64,000 nucleotides of DNA from Talpa occidentalis (Eukaryota; Chordata; Mammalia; Eulipotyphla; Talpidae): the NCBI RefSeq assembly GCF_014898055.3, contig NW_026555331.1, positions 95,936,684-96,000,683 on the forward strand, read 5' to 3'. The position numbers and the translations under genes are program-made. The notes beneath the pieces are model-generated. The model was given only the letters and a program-made list of their open reading frames with translations, was not told the DNA's origin and ran no database searches. This document shows positions 46,057 through 59,298 of this stretch, piece after piece; within the stretch, counting starts at the first letter, position 1, and the number at the start of each line of letters is the position of its first letter.

Positions 46057-46447
46057 TGCAGGTTTTCTGATCCAGCAGACAGGGTAAAGGAGGAGTCAGA
46101 GTTCTCAGTGGCTTTTGCAGGTCTTTTATTTGGATTTACCAGGCACATGGCAGGCAGGGGCGCTGGGGGGCCGGGAAGCTGGCAGGCCTCCCAGCCCCCA
46201 GCAAATCCTCACTCTATCTGGGCTCTCTCTGGCGTTCTCTCTGCTTCTCTTCTTCTCTCTCGGCTTCTGTTCGTTCTTGGCTTCTGCTGGAGTCCCCATG
46301 ATGCTGCCCTTATAAATTCAGTCTCTCAGCCCAGGTGTACCCACTTCAGGTGCCCGCCATCAGGCATGCATTCAGGACCACAGGGTTCCCTCATCTATCC
46401 TAATGGTGGGAGGGCAGGAAAGTCTGATACTTTTTCCTTACCCTACA
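46057..46447 (-). mobile_element. Solo LTR of an endogenous retrovirus (copy 1)
   Basis: On the minus strand it starts TGTAGGGTAAGG and ends AAAACCTGCA, giving the TG...CA ends of an LTR. It has a TATA-like TTATAAAT (plus 46310-46317) and an AATAAA signal (plus 46125-46130) followed by about 70 bp to the 3' end, in the order U3-R-U5. No internal retroviral sequence adjoins it, and no clear 4-6 bp TSD is found. A related copy lies at 62483-62885. Confidence 0.8.
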
Positions 46448-46449
46448 AC

Positions 46450-46555
46450 TGCTGACTCAGAATCTTCAAAGGTAGAGCCCCTGTTATCAGTATTTTTAAT
46501 AAGTTCCCTCAGAGGCTCTTGATGACCATTAAAAGTGAAACTCCCAGTCTTAGGG
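46450..46555 (+). repeat. MER5-like DNA transposon remnant
   Basis: It contains ACTCAGAATCTTCAAAGGTA, GAGCCCCTGTTATCAGTATT, TTAATAAGTTCCCTCAGAGG in the order of MER5A-type hAT elements. Decayed, so the assignment is tentative. Confidence 0.5.
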
Positions 46556-46570
46556 ATGAGATTGGGGGTA

Positions 46571-46571
46571 A

Positions 46572-46606
<35 letters not shown>
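46571..46606 (+). repeat. (TAG)n microsatellite
   Basis: About 11-12 uninterrupted trinucleotide units. Confidence 0.95.
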
Positions 46607-49071
46607 CTAACTAATACTTGTTAATTTGTATCTCACCAACCCCTAACTTTGAAAATTGTCCAAATATCACCAGACAGCAATTTCAGAAAGGCTTCAACAC
46701 AGTATCACTGCACCCTAATTTTTAATTTTTTAAGAATGACATTTTCCACAATGAAGGTACAATTTCTACTAAATAATCAAACTATGGAGCAAAAATTTTA
46801 TTTTTGATGTGTGTCACAGTCCTGGTTAAAGATTAGATGTCCCAATTTTACTTATTTCTTCTCTGTATTTTTTCCCTTCCTTCCTATATGTACTTTTTCT
46901 CAGACTGTAGTGCTTCATTATTATCAGCAGAGGGCACTATTCTGCAGCAAGTCTGGAACTCAAGCATCTAACAGATAATTTGCTGATTGTGTTCAAGTCA
47001 GATTAAAACAAGCTCATGAATGTTGTTATGTACATTGAATGTTTACTGCATTTTAATTATGATGATCTACACCAACCTATCATGATCACATGGCTCATAA
47101 AACACATTCCATAGCTGTGTTTAATGATAGAACCTTTTCTTTATGAGAATGCAGTTCTCTTTTCAATCCCCAAATTCCTGAATACGATACTCTTTTAGAG
47201 AAAACAAACTACTCAAGCCCATGGCCAGCAGAGCTGTAATTCTTTCTAAAAACCCTGTTTTATGGCTCCGTTCTACTGTATAATTGTTTAGTTTAAATTG
47301 ATAAACATGTCAGTTTTCCCAGGATAATTAGGTGGATAAACAAAATGTTCAAAAAGAAATGGAGCCAATTAGACTCTTTATCAGAGATATACACAAAAAA
47401 GGATTTACAGATGAACAGCCTTTTCCTTAGAGATTTGATCCCAAATTAGAGTTCCTGGAATTTACGAGGGACACCAGAGGCTGCTTTTCTAAGTGCAATG
47501 AAGTTTCAATTATCTGGAGAAGAGAACAGATAAAAGAGACACACTTGCACATGCTTTAAATTTGCACTAGGGTAGGAAAGGCATACTTTCTGGAAGAACA
47601 TAGTTTTATCCCCACCTAATTACAAACACCTTTAAACAGGCTTAGCAACTGGATTGATTGCTTTATGGTTGTGGGTAACTTTCTTACCTGTCAAAGTAGA
47701 TAGGTACCTAACATTTATTTATGCAGTTTGTTGTGTCACACATGTGTTGTGAACACTCATGTGTTGTTTACAGATTGTTTCACAAGTACTTCTCCTGACA
47801 AGAATGCCCTTCAATATGTTGAGCACTCTTTTGGAGATAATAGAAGCTTTGAGAAGTAAATAGCATTAATCACATCACTTTATTCCATTTCTTTTATTTA
47901 TTTCTTATTCTGGTCCTTGAAAGTAGACAAATTTGGAGTCTGACCCGACTTTTCTACCCAGGTTTTCTTTCAATTTTTCTATTTCTTCTTTGCACAGATA
48001 GTTTGATCCTTAAGTAAATGATGGTTCATGTTGTAAGGTTTCAAGACCTGGTCTTGTTAGGACAGATCAAGAAATTTGTTTTTTGCTTGAAAAATCTTTA
48101 TAATGTAATCAAGTAATTAAAATGTATTCTGGTGTTTTCATTTATTACTTTTATCACAATGTTTATGTTTTTCTTAGTTATTTTTTTTTGAATTCTGGAA
48201 GACGCCTCAAAAATCAGAAAATATTCTGAAAAATGTTCAAAATTAATAGAATATGTTCCTAAATTAAAGATTCCTCCAACCCTGTGATTTTCCCCACTTT
48301 TTTGCTCTGTAAGCTGTGTACACTCTCTGCATTTCCTTATTTTTAGAAGCTTCATTTGGGATGGTAATAGAACATCTTTCAGGAAAAAAACCCTTTCATT
48401 CTAAACAATAGCATCTGTTTTTTACACCCTTCTTTCAGGGTTTCTTCACCCGGTTGTGGTCTTGTATGGATGTATATGCTGCTTTTGCTTTTGCTTGTCT
48501 CACTATAATTAAAGATCTTTCTGCCTATTTGTCACAATATCTATTACCATTGACAACTTCAAAACTCTGTCTCTTGGGGGCCATAGCTTGACACTATGGC
48601 TCAATTTCTTAAGATTAATTCATCAGGAGTTTAGGATGTTATGCTGTCACATGACAGAAGGAATTAATACACAGGCAGTGCATGAAGTCTAGGTTTCCAT
48701 TTATGGTGGGGACTTCAGGGGATAAAATCCAGAGGCATGGTCTAGACCATGTTAAAAATATTCCTTAAGTTAGTTGTGGTTCATCTGATAACCTTCATGT
48801 TTGAGACTCGGGTGTGCCAGGGATGGTGACTGTCTGAAGAGAGGGTGGCCTTTCTCAAACTGTTTTCTACCAATTCCAACTATTTAGAGTCACAAACCTA
48901 CATCCAGTACTGTAGTCTGCAGCTAATGATATGGAATCACAGTTTTTCAAAGAGTCCTTAACATCTTTTCTGCTGTCTTTATAAGAACTGTTTACCCTTT
49001 CAGTTTTTCTTTTTTAAAATGAAACAGTTGTTTCATTTGAAATTTGAAAGCAGGAGGATAGTTAACAAAAT
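46607..49071. other. Intergenic sequence (2.4 kb) with no recognised gene
   Basis: A MIR-like block may lie around 47700-47870 but is too decayed to claim. The minus-strand frame at 48098-48355 has no known domain. Confidence 0.4.
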
Positions 49072-49083
49072 AGAAATCACCTT

Positions 49084-49351
49084 TTTTTTTTTTAAAGATT
49101 TATTTATTTATTTATACAAGCACTGGGTACAGTCAGAAGCGTGGGAGGGTGAGAGAATTCACCAGAGCCAGAGCGGGGAGCAGAGCAGGCAGAAGGACCC
49201 AAGTACACTTCTGAGGGGAGCAGCGGGCGGCAGGAGAGGCCTGCATGCCATGTGGGACCCTCGGCCAGCAGCCAGGGATCGAACCAGCGCTGCAGAGGCT
49301 GCGGGCAGCTTCACAACCCAGCGCTCAACTGCTGTGCCACCGGGGAGGCCC
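49084..49351 (-). mobile_element. tRNA-derived SINE
   Basis: Full-length minus-strand SINE of the first subfamily. A 12-bp TSD AGAAATCACCTT lies at 49072-49083 and 49352-49363. Good B box (GTTCGATCC in reverse near 49278). Confidence 0.95.
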
Positions 49352-49723
49352 AGAAATCACCTTATATAACAAAACTCACAGCCTTTTTAATATTAAAATA
49401 TTTGAAGATATGTAAAGAAACACCATCCAAATTCAACCACCTTAAAGTCCCATTGTTTACCATAAGATGAAAATCATTGTGTAGACATTTCTCTGTGTAT
49501 AGCTCTAGATCTAAATTGAGAAACACCTGGGTGAGTAGGTAGATAGATATATAATTGTAAAAATGTGATTATCCTGTAATGCTGCTTTAAAATAATGACT
49601 TTTCTTTCATGTTACTACAAGGTAGTTTAAGAAATATGAGGTGAAATTGAAGAAAATGCTATACTTCAGATGAAAAGTTTCTTTACCATAAAAGGCAAGA
49701 ACCTCCAAGGAATCTCCAGGTTG

Positions 49724-50013
49724 GTTTTTTTTTTTTTTTTTAAAGATTTATTTTTTATTTATTTATACAAGCATTGGGTACAGTCAGAAGTGCGGGAGGG
49801 TGAGAGAATTCACCAGAGTCAGAGCGGGGAGCAGAGCAGGCAGAAGGACCGAGGTACACTGCTGAGGGCAGCAGCGGGCGGCAGGAGAGGTCTGCGCGCC
49901 ATGTGGGACCCTCCTTTGGTGGCCGGGGAGCAGCCGGGGATCGAACTGGCGCTGCAGAGGCTGCGGGCAGCTTTGCAACCCAGCGCTCAACCGCTGCGCC
50001 ACCAGGGAGGCCC
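49724..50013 (-). mobile_element. tRNA-derived SINE, close to consensus
   Basis: Minus-strand copy with A box TGGCGCAGCGG and B box GTTCGATCC, and an 11-bp TSD TCTCCAGGTTG at 49713-49723 and 50014-50024. The long poly(A) (poly(T) on +) and intact promoter boxes suggest a young copy. Confidence 0.95.
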
Positions 50014-50229
50014 TCTCCAGGTTGTTTTTAAAAATACATTTTAAGAAATCTATGGAAGAAACTCAAATCAAGTTGGAAATTTATTATAAACTCTGGGCCT
50101 AATTAACTGAGCTTGCATTTTTCTTTTATCCTGTGCCCTTGGAGTGAATTTTTAGCTAGATATGGATTAATGTGAGTCACTTCTTTTGCCGGAGAGAGCT
50201 AGTTGTATGATGTAAAAAAAAAGAAACTA

Positions 50230-50483
50230 GGGGGGGCCTAGGGGTTAAGTCTCAGTGCTACCACCCTTGTGGGCTGAGTTTCATTTCGTGTCAGGGAGCT
50301 AACCCACATGGCACAGCAGACCTCTCCTGTTTCACCTGCCCCTCCCTTCAGAAGTATATTTCAGTAGGTCTGCCTGTTCTGCTCCCTACTCTGTCTCTGA
50401 TCAATCCTTTCATCCCTCCCCCCACATATCTTGCTTATACCCCAGTTCTTTTATGCATAAATACAAATCTTTAAAAAAAAAAA
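50230..50483 (+). mobile_element. Older tRNA-derived SINE
   Basis: Plus-strand copy with a degenerate head (GGGGCCTAGGGGTTAAGTCT), a recognisable body (GCAGACCTCTCCTGTTTCAC) and a TATGCATAAATACAAATC tail with poly(A). Confidence 0.88.
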
Positions 50484-52406
50484 GGAAGCTAGATCTTTCT
50501 AGCATTGCAAACAAGTTCTCAGGTGAGCATAAAATTTCAGATCATACTGAATAGGAGTCAACAAACTGATTTGCTCTTCCCTCTCTCAGTTGCCACACAA
50601 AGTCATGTGCACTCAACAAGGATTGGAATGAAATAAGTTAAAGACAGGGGTGGTATCTGAAACCCTCTCCCTATCCCCCATGACCTGCATTTGAACTTTA
50701 TGACTTTATCTGGTCTATCTATGGAACAATCCAGGATGGAACGAAGATGTGGTTTTCTATACAGGACAGTGATACTAGAGCCACCTTTTGACATCTCATC
50801 AGATGGAAAAACATCGACAAAGAAAATGGTTCCATCTTAAGACCTGTTCTCATCTGCACATACCCTCATAGGTGGGTGAGCTTTCACCAGCAGTGAGAAG
50901 CCAGGGAAAAGGAACACCTGCATTCAGATGTTATTTAGGAAGTCCCTGAAACTTGCAAGCAATGGCCTCTCAGGCAGTCTCTTTAACAAAGGGGAAGACA
51001 GAAGATTTTCTCTGGCATCACAACTGGGTTCAGAAATTGAAGCACACCAGCAATTTCTAGTGTACTCCCTGCTTGTTTGAGAGAGCAAGTATTGCCAACT
51101 TAGCATTGTGTCATCAGCGCTCCTCCAAGGAACATAAGAATTTGATCACAACAGCTGGGAAATCCTGGAGGAAAATCACAATTTTTTCCCCCAAGTATAA
51201 CTACAATATCCTCTCTTTCAAAAAATGAAAAAAAAAAAAACATGAAAATCTCTTTTCAGCAAAAGTTTTGTGAGACCAGCTTTGGGAGACTAACAATTCC
51301 AATAGCAACATATCTAAGGTTATCAAATTTATGGTTTAATGAACAGTAAGACTGAGTAGGGAGCAAATGCCATGGGTGGAAAGATCAACAGCACATTCTT
51401 TAGGAGGTGGGGTCTGAATGATATTATGTGGATAATTGCATAACGATGCAGTAATACTACTGAACAATCGGTACATTGTCTGCCCAAAATGAGGAAGTAA
51501 ATAGTGCCAGTGCTGCCGTCATAAGTTCCCTAAACACTTACTGACTTATGGGAATAGTAGATTTTATAACTTTATCTAGAGAGCAGGAGTCATCTAGTGT
51601 GAAAGGGAAAACTAGCAAGGCAGAGGACAAAGTAGAAATGGGATGAGATACTTTTTTCACTTCTATGATGTTCTCTCTCGTGTCTTCCTTAGCTGTGTCA
51701 CTGCCGGGTGAGATGCTGATAATCTGGACAAAGTCAAAATCTCAACTTAAATTTTCAGTCACCTAATGAATGTATATGGAGGGACCAGATAAAAAAGACA
51801 GCCATGGTCAATGTTGGAAAAGAAATTATTTCAACCGTGCAGATTTTAAATTCTGCTAGATGAGATTAGAATAGTCTTGAGTATAGAACTAATGCTTCAC
51901 CACTACTGAGTCAATACTCTGAGTGCTCAGTTTGATGTCTTTTGAGTTACAAAGTGTTTCTACTTTGGAGAAACACAGTCTATTCCTGTCCCTGTTTGAG
52001 TTCTGAGGATCATACCAGTAGCTGGTTTCTTCCTCAGGCTTTTGTTGTTTCTTCTTACTCTGGCTGATCAAATTCAGCTGAAGACTCAGAAGAGACCCTC
52101 TACATGTCTTTCTTCCTTGAGGAATATTTCTTCCAATTTTAGCAGCACTGGCCTGGGCTCTTAATTCTGTTTCTTCTATTCTGCCAGTCTCTACCTGGGT
52201 TCTGGTTCCCTGAGTGTTCCCTTCAAAATGCTGTCCAGGTGGTAAGTAGGGACAACCACAGGCCACTTTCTTTATGTTTCATCTCTTGGCTCACTGTACT
52301 GCCTGATGTCCAGTGTCTGAAAATCATTTTTTATATATTTTATCCATTTTTTTTTGTTATTTCATGGGGAAGGTAAACTTTGTTCCTCGTTACTGTCTTT
52401 TGGCAA
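50484..52406. other. Intergenic sequence with one unexplained ORF
   Basis: No repeats recognised. The only long frame is described separately at 51889-52266. Confidence 0.4.
51889..52266 (-). other. Unrecognised 125-codon open frame
   Basis: It starts MACGCPYLPPGQHFEGNTQG and ends SIDSVVVKH. It is polar and rich in Gln, Arg and Lys, with no signal peptide, membrane segment or known motif. No Kozak-supported start, splice context or homologue could be established. Chance is the simplest explanation, and a decayed processed pseudogene or exon is possible. Confidence 0.2.
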
Positions 52407-52432
52407 AAAAACAAAAACAAAAACAAAAACAA
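52407..52432 (+). repeat. (CAAAA)n-like simple repeat
   Basis: Four to five ACAAAA units. Confidence 0.85.
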
Positions 52433-53386
52433 CCATGGATATTTTAGATTAGAAAACATTCATTATTGTTGTCTGCATTAAAAATTACTAACAGCTCCAA
52501 ACACGAGTCATCTCTTATACTGAGGAGTTGGTTTGCGATCTCCAGGATTAAAGGAAAGCACTATCAAGACAGGTGTGTGGGGAGGATGGGGTGGAGGTAG
52601 TGGGGTTGGCAAGTCTTCTTAATGGTATCTCAGGCATCTCTAAAACTTGACACAGGTCAGTCACTGTGATAGCTCTGATCTTGAATTTGACTTCTTTTCA
52701 TTTAAATACAGTAACATCTAACTTGCAGTCTGAATTTATAGACCCCATTTTGCAAGTCTTCTCTCTTTTATAACTGATCTCCAGGTTTCATAGTAGGGTA
52801 ATCGTTAGAATATGTTGTCATTAGCCGAGTATAAACGCAGGCCACTTAATTCTAGGTTTGTAATTTTCCTTCTCCAGTCTTAAAAAGAAGTCCTAGTTCA
52901 TAGATCACAGATCTAGAAGAATATGTAGTATCAATAAAATAATAATAGATCTGAGGTTAATAAAGTTGAATAAACTTTATCCTTCTTTTAAATTCCATTT
53001 GATTTTCACTGGAAGCTCTTTCAAAATATATTAAAGTTAACTAGTTGACTTATGACAAGTAAATACCTGTGTATGCTGATTTACTGTGGTGAAAAAGAAA
53101 ATAATAATGACTCATATAACATAAATGGAGACACTGTAAATATGGTGAACTCCTGACAATTTTAGAGGAAAAGAATTTGCACTGTACAAATCTGTACTAA
53201 GTGAGGTTATATCTTGGTTTCCAGCACAGTTACAGAAATGGGAGAAATGATAAGTGGTTACCACATCTTTTTTGTAAAAGTATTTTCAGTGACCTTTGTT
53301 ACTAGATAACTATGCGCACGCATGCCTCATCAAGTTTACTTTTTATACCCATTCAACAAGGCTGCCATTTTGAAAATAGAAAGTAA

Positions 53387-53420
<34 letters not shown>

Positions 53421-53443
53421 CTCGATATATATATCTATGTATC

Positions 53444-53484
<41 letters not shown>
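53387..53484 (+). repeat. Compound (TA)n / TATC-rich microsatellite
   Basis: Two (TA)n blocks (about 53387-53412 and 53453-53484) are separated by a variable TATCTATG-rich segment. Confidence 0.95.
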
Positions 53485-53486
<2 letters not shown>

Positions 53487-53819
53487 TTTGTACTTTTTGT
53501 TAGCTTACCGCTAAGAGTAGATGCTTTATAAGTACTCTTGTTACCTTGAAGTCAATTGAAAGTTTTAAAACTGGTTATAGCCCCATCTTCCAGCCTGTCC
53601 CCATTACCTTTCCCATAGTCCCTATAATAATCCAGAAAAATAAAGCAGGACATAATTGCTTGTGAAGGGCCTCACAAGAAGTGAGGCATGAAATTAAATT
53701 GGACCTCGGAGTTGTAAACGCATAATCCTAAACTCAAAACAAAGGGCCACAGAGCCTCCATCCATATAATTAATTTAAGAGAAGCATTCAAAGAAGCAAA
53801 GTTGCTCTTGTCCTGAAGG

Positions 53820-54440
53820 AAATCTTGTGACTGTGTATCCTTCGTCGAAAGTGCATGTGATGGCTCTCATTACCATGGGCCGCCCCTCTTGCAGGCCATC
53901 TGGCCCATGGACTTGTGGGACCGGTGGAGAATCAGGTCTACCTCAGTGGAGGCTCTGGCTGTGGTGTGGTGGTCGATTGTTTTGTTATGTGCAGACAGCT
54001 GACAGTCATTTCCTCCTCGCTATTCCAAATGAGACTAGACACTCCCTTTTCGTTTTTGAAGAGCTATCTGTGTGTGAAGGGAGCTCGCCTGTTTACCCAG
54101 TGGGCTCAGAGCCAGCCAAAGGCTGCCTACTTCTCTTGGTCCTTCCCTCTTCGTGTCCCAAGCTCCTCTGCTCTAAGATGGGCAGATATGAAAAGTTGCC
54201 AGTCAGGATGCCAGAGCTTCAAAGGGATCCATCGTGAGTGTTCACAAAGGCTCGTTTGTTCAGGACTTGGACGGAGATGCCAGCGGCTTCCAGGCAGACA
54301 GAGAATCAAGGGTTTGTCTTCACTTGACTTCTCGCCTGCACCAGCTGGCTGATGGAGAAGTCTTTCTTTTCATCCTGTGGCTTCACCGAAGTGAGAATGC
54401 CTGTAACTACAAGTGCCTCCATTTTAAAAGGGACAAATAA
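53820..54440 (+). other. GC-richer block with overlapping open frames, unidentified
   Basis: About 620 bp with higher GC than its neighbours. It contains open frames of 136 (53827-54237), 145 (53915-54352) and 68 codons (54234-54440) in different phases, and I recognise none of the translations. Because the frames overlap, at most one can be real. The block could be a decayed processed pseudogene, an old exon or an uncharacterised repeat. Confidence 0.25.
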
Positions 54441-54904
54441 GGTCATCTATGTTTTTGGAATGTAGTCAATGATGAGATTTCTCAAAAACAAATTCTGTTT
54501 GCCATTTGTAACCCTAAAGTACTGGAACATTTACACCCTTTAGTAGTAAACAAGTTAGGTAACTGGCCATATGGAGTGATTTGATTTTTATATATATCAA
54601 AAGGTATTTTATTTGTGTCCCCAAACAGAAATCCACCCCCCCCCCAGATATTCCATATAACAGGTAAAAATTCTTTAGAATACTTGAGAGTCTACGTTTA
54701 GTGCTTATTCCTTTGACAAAAGCAAAACTCTTAGAGTTCTGTTCAGTGGTTACCAATTATTTGCTGCTGGTATGAATCTATTTTAGGTTTGCTTCACAGA
54801 TCAGATTTTTAATACAGGTATAGCTCAATCAGCAGAGTAAGGACATGTGAGGATGGGAAAGAAATGAATCTGATGGGATAAAAGGTTTATCAAAGTTTTA
54901 AGAG

Positions 54905-55165
54905 CACAGTACACTTACATACAATATACTGAGCCACAATATCATACAATAGATTTGTAGAACTTGTTCATCTTGCATAACTGAAACTTTATACCCTTTG
55001 AACATTAACTCTCCTTTTTCCCCTCCTCCCAGGCCCTGGCAACCACCATTCTATTCTCTGCTTCTTTGAGTCTGAGTATTTTAGATTCCTCATATAAATA
55101 GAATCCTGTGGTATTTATCCTTTGGGCACCAGCCTATTTACTTAGCATAATGTGTCAGTGCACAG
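54905..55165 (-). mobile_element. Ancient L1 3' end fragment
   Basis: In reverse it has the order typical of old L1M ends: TTGTAGAACTTGTTCATCTT, CATAACTGAAACTTTATACC, then GCCCTGGCAACCACCATTCT and CTTAGCATAATGTGTCAG. Confidence 0.75.
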
Positions 55166-55512
55166 TATTTAAGGCGGCACTCATTCTCAGGCTTGTGCAA
55201 GTGTGGGCTAGGCACCGAAGAGTAGGCACCTCCTTAAATTTTCCTGCAAGGGGGGCCACACTTGCCCCTTCCTAGTACTAATGCTGCTTCTCAGACAAAG
55301 CCACTTTCATTGCTACCCCAGCACCATTCTGCTTTCACAGGGGCAGCAGTGGGTGAAATATCACCTGCTGGATGAGAAGTAAGAAGTAGACTCTGTTCTT
55401 GACTCCATAAATTGTGATTTTAGGCAACTTTGGTTATCTCTCTTAATATCATTTTCACTCTGGATGTGGAGGGAATATCCACTGCATTTTATCTGTTAAA
55501 AAACTAAAAGTT

Positions 55513-55793
55513 GGGCCTCCCCTGGTGGTGCAGCGGTTGAGCGCTGGGTTGCGAAGCTGCCCGCAGCCTCTGCAGCACCAGTTCGATCCCCGGCTGCCAG
55601 GCGAGGGTCCCACAAGGCACGCAGACCTCTCCTGCTGCCCGCTGCTCCCCTCAACAGTGTATTTCTTCATCAGTCTGCCTGTTCTGTTCCCTGCTCTGGC
55701 TTTGGTGAATCCTCTCACCCTCCCGCGCTTCTGACTATACCCAGTGCTTGTATAAATAAATAAATAAATCTTTAAAAAAATTAAATAAAAAAA
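55513..55793 (+). mobile_element. tRNA-derived SINE, near-consensus head
   Basis: Plus-strand copy. A box TGGTGCAGCGG at 55526-55536, B box GTTCGATCC at 55581-55589 and a (TAAA)n tail. An 8-bp TSD TAAAAGTT is at 55505-55512 and 55794-55801. Confidence 0.94.
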
Positions 55794-55801
55794 TAAAAGT
55801 T

Positions 55802-58800
55802 CTGAGATTTGTACTAATTGCAAGCTAACAAATTAGCCTGCCACAGTTTCTTGGGTGCTCTGTCTCCTGAGTCAGAGACAGTGGACTTTGTTACTTACAG
55901 CAATAGTACAGGCAGATAATCTGCATTTGTGTTGGTTTCTTGAACCACAAATCCCACAAGGCAACACGAGGAGGGTGTGATGATGCAGACATCTTCCGTG
56001 GGTTGCATTACAGACGATGAACCTCAAATTTTGGGTAATAATATGCCATCTCGATTGGCTCTCTTCAGTAAGCATGCTTACCTTTTTCTCATGCAGAATC
56101 TCTAGCATATTTCCTCCAGAATTTTCCTTTATGTGAGAAAAATAGCTCTATCTTATTGAGGACTCTGATATATTGTTTTTGTTTTTTTTAATTTATTTGT
56201 ACACAGTCAAACTAAATCCTAACTATTATAGAATTTGGCATCTAGAAGTAGGGTGATAACCACACCTAAGAAAACATTACCTGACTCAGTGGCAAAACAG
56301 TGGCAAGGACTCAGAAGTGGCAGCCTGGATGACTACTAACACTTATGGGAGAGAAAAATATCCCTGTTGTTCTTTGGAAGGCAAACTACATGTGAATGGG
56401 AGCTAGCACACTAGATGAAATGTTGGTATATGTTAGGTATGTCTTGTGATTTCCATTGAAGTCCTGTAGGAGTGAGAGATGAGCTCAGAGTAGGGTAGAT
56501 TTTAAGCAGAAAGAAAAGGAACATCCTCCTAGAGTTTCTCTCCTTGGGTGGCTTATAGGGTAAATTGCCTAGAATCCTGCAAGTTGAGATGTGGAAGGTC
56601 TGTGAAAGCCTCGTCTTCTATAGCCCAAATTGAAATAATTGTAAGGGATGGTTGCAAAGTGGTATTATTTGTAGGAGGTGATATTGTGCCACCAAACCTT
56701 ACAGCAACAGTTCTCTACAAACCATGGGAACTAGACTGATTGAAAATACTTCTCATTTTTCTATCTGAGATTATTTCTTCCCAAGGGTGATCTATTGGTC
56801 ACCACTCACTTGGGAGAGAGGGCAGAGGTAAAGAAGAGTAAGTAAAAGACGAATTTGTAGGCTGAAAAATCTAAAGACAAAATCTTGGTTATTTGCATAT
56901 GGAACTAACTGGAAGCAAATATATCAGAGCCTACTATGACTGAAAGGCATGATAGTGGGAGGAGAACTCAAACATGATCTACAGTGTCTATGACAATTAA
57001 ACCCTAAGTGAACCTTGGGTCCCAATTAGAGGTGGTTGTGAAAGCTGTGTAGGCCCCCAAAAGGCCATAGCTTCAGGTCCTATTTCATTATGTCCATAGG
57101 TGAGAGCAACGTGACTAACTCTCCAAGGAGGCAAAGCCAGGGTCTCAGAAAATGGAAAGCAGAACACAGAAGCATCCAAAGGGGTCAACCAAGGAACTTA
57201 ACCTCACTGCTGGGGCAGGGTCCTTTTCAATATGCCCAGCTGAATTTCATAGGTACTTCGATCAGAGAAAGAGGAGTGTTGGTCACTCTTCCCACATCCA
57301 TTTGTAATGTTCCTATTCAGACCGTCTTTCAAGCATATTGGTAGCAGGATTTTTCTTTACTTAGAGGTCTTCAGACAGTGGGTACAACGTCTTGATCTAA
57401 CTGAGAGAACTGTGGGTCATCCAGAGATCCTAGACTTTGAGTTAGTTGCTGTAGCTAGAGAAGACTTTGAGTTGTCTCCACTGGAGAGAGGCTATGTTCT
57501 TTTTGTAGGGAAGGCATATACATGGATGTATCCAAATATCCAAAATATCTAAATATCTGAAAGTGTAAACCAGAACAAGGACCACTGCTCCGGAATGCCC
57601 ATTTTCCCTTTCCTTCTCAATCAGAAAACCTCAAATTCACTTTGAGGCTCTATTTCATCTGGCTAAAGGACTACCTTTTTCATTGTCCTTTGCAGACTTG
57701 TGCAGCCAGGTGAAGTTTCTGGTAAATGATAGGAAGTGGTATACTATTATTTTTTTTAAAAAATGAAGGATTCAAATTTTTTCCCCCCTTTATCCTACTT
57801 TCTGGAAAATGTTGTAATAGCTGGCACTCTAGTTGTCATTTTGTGTGGTGAGGATGAGGTTCTTTAATTCAGGAGTACTGGAATAAAAGATCATTAAAGG
57901 TAAGGCGCTAATTAATGTATGGGATTGCCAAACCATCCTTGGATTGCTGGCTTTCAAACATTTTGTGTGTAATAGAATAGTGCCTTTAGTGTTTAAGCCA
58001 CTGTTACATGTTCCTAGTGTTTAAGCCTCTCATATGTTGCTAGGTCTAATTTTGGTAATTTAAAATTCTATGCAAATATGAGGATATGAGTTGGAAACCT
58101 GTCAGAAATTGTGAAAGTCTAAGTCTTTCTAACCAAAACAAATTTACATTAGTCAATAAAAAGTAATTTTAACCGTGACTTTAGAATGTTCTATTCTGAT
58201 GTGAACTGTACCACCATAACCTTGGCTATCTCTTCTAAAGTTCTTGCTTGGGCACAGTACTTTGTCATACTCATAGGGGACTATAATGGAAATTCTGTAT
58301 CAAGAATCCTGGTGAAGGGACAGCAGTAGGCTCAATTATTTGCACCTTATCACTCTACTTATCATAACACAAGTAATGTGACCAAAGTTGGGAAACTAAC
58401 CAATACAGTCAATACCTAAGATGGTTAGTGACCTATGGACATGTTCTGGTATGAAAAGAGGATCTAGGTCAGTCAGAATTCTCTGTCAGAAATTTGAATT
58501 AAGAAAACAAAATAGTTATCAGGAGTCAGAACTGAAATCAGCAGAAATGTTCATAATCAAGCCATGATGGTCACGTGTGAGCTCAGGATATATGATGGCA
58601 GAAACCATGAAAAGAGCAGAGATTCAGATAAATAAAGGACTTAGGGTAAAAGATAAGGATGCTGCTAAAAGTAGTATGAGAAGAAAGGAGAGACAGAAAT
58701 GAGCAGAGAGAGTAATTCCGTCTTGCCCATCGCAGGGATATTTGACCTGTAGTTAATGTCCACTTCTTTTTTCATATGCAAGGTTAGGCTGGGTTCTTGG

Positions 58801-59034
58801 TTTCCTTCCTCCTTTATCTCTTGCCTCTCCACAAAATGTTTCCTTGGTAACACATTACCTAATTCTCTTTCCTTTATCTGGGTAGGCTAAATCAGGACAA
58901 TTGGCGTCAAAACAAATATTTATGTATCTCATTGCCAAAACAAATTGTTTTTCCATCACTAGGAACTAATGTTCCTAATTTTAAATTATTTACATCTATT
59001 TAATTTTAAAAGGTTTAATTAAAATTAAAAAACA
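55802..59034. other. Long (3.2 kb) stretch with no recognised gene
   Basis: Open frames at 56548-56739, 57090-57344 and 57307-57552 have no known domain. The segment 56300-57560 could be an old retroviral interior by feel, but no diagnostic motif is seen, so I do not call it. Confidence 0.35.
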
Positions 59035-59041
59035 ATATTGT

Positions 59042-59298
59042 GGGGCCTCCCTGGTCACACAGGGTATAAGTCTCAGCACTATCAAGCTATCATCAGCCAC
59101 TGCAGCATGAGTTCCACCCCCAGCCAAGGAGTTAAGCCACATGGCATAGCAGACCTCTGTGCCTGCTGCTCTCCTCAGCAGTATATTTCAGTTCTGTTCA
59201 CCACTCTCTCTGGTGAATCCTCTCACCTCCTGCATCTCTGACTACACCCCAGTTCTTGTATGTATAAAATAAATATCTCTTTAAAAATAAAAAAAAAT
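59042..59298 (+). mobile_element. Older tRNA-derived SINE
   Basis: Degenerate head (GGGGCCTCCCTGGTCACACA), recognisable body and TATGTATAAAATAAATATC tail. A 9-bp TSD ATATTGTGG is at 59035-59043 and 59299-59307 (overlaps the first bases of the SINE). Confidence 0.87.

Noticed and set aside
55513..55600. tRNA gene
   Set aside because: A and B boxes are present, but this is the head of a SINE with a non-tRNA body, tail and TSD. The other SINE copies have the same head.
56548..57552. Possible ERV interior
   Set aside because: No zinc knuckle, protease, polymerase or integrase motif is visible. The impression rests on general texture only.
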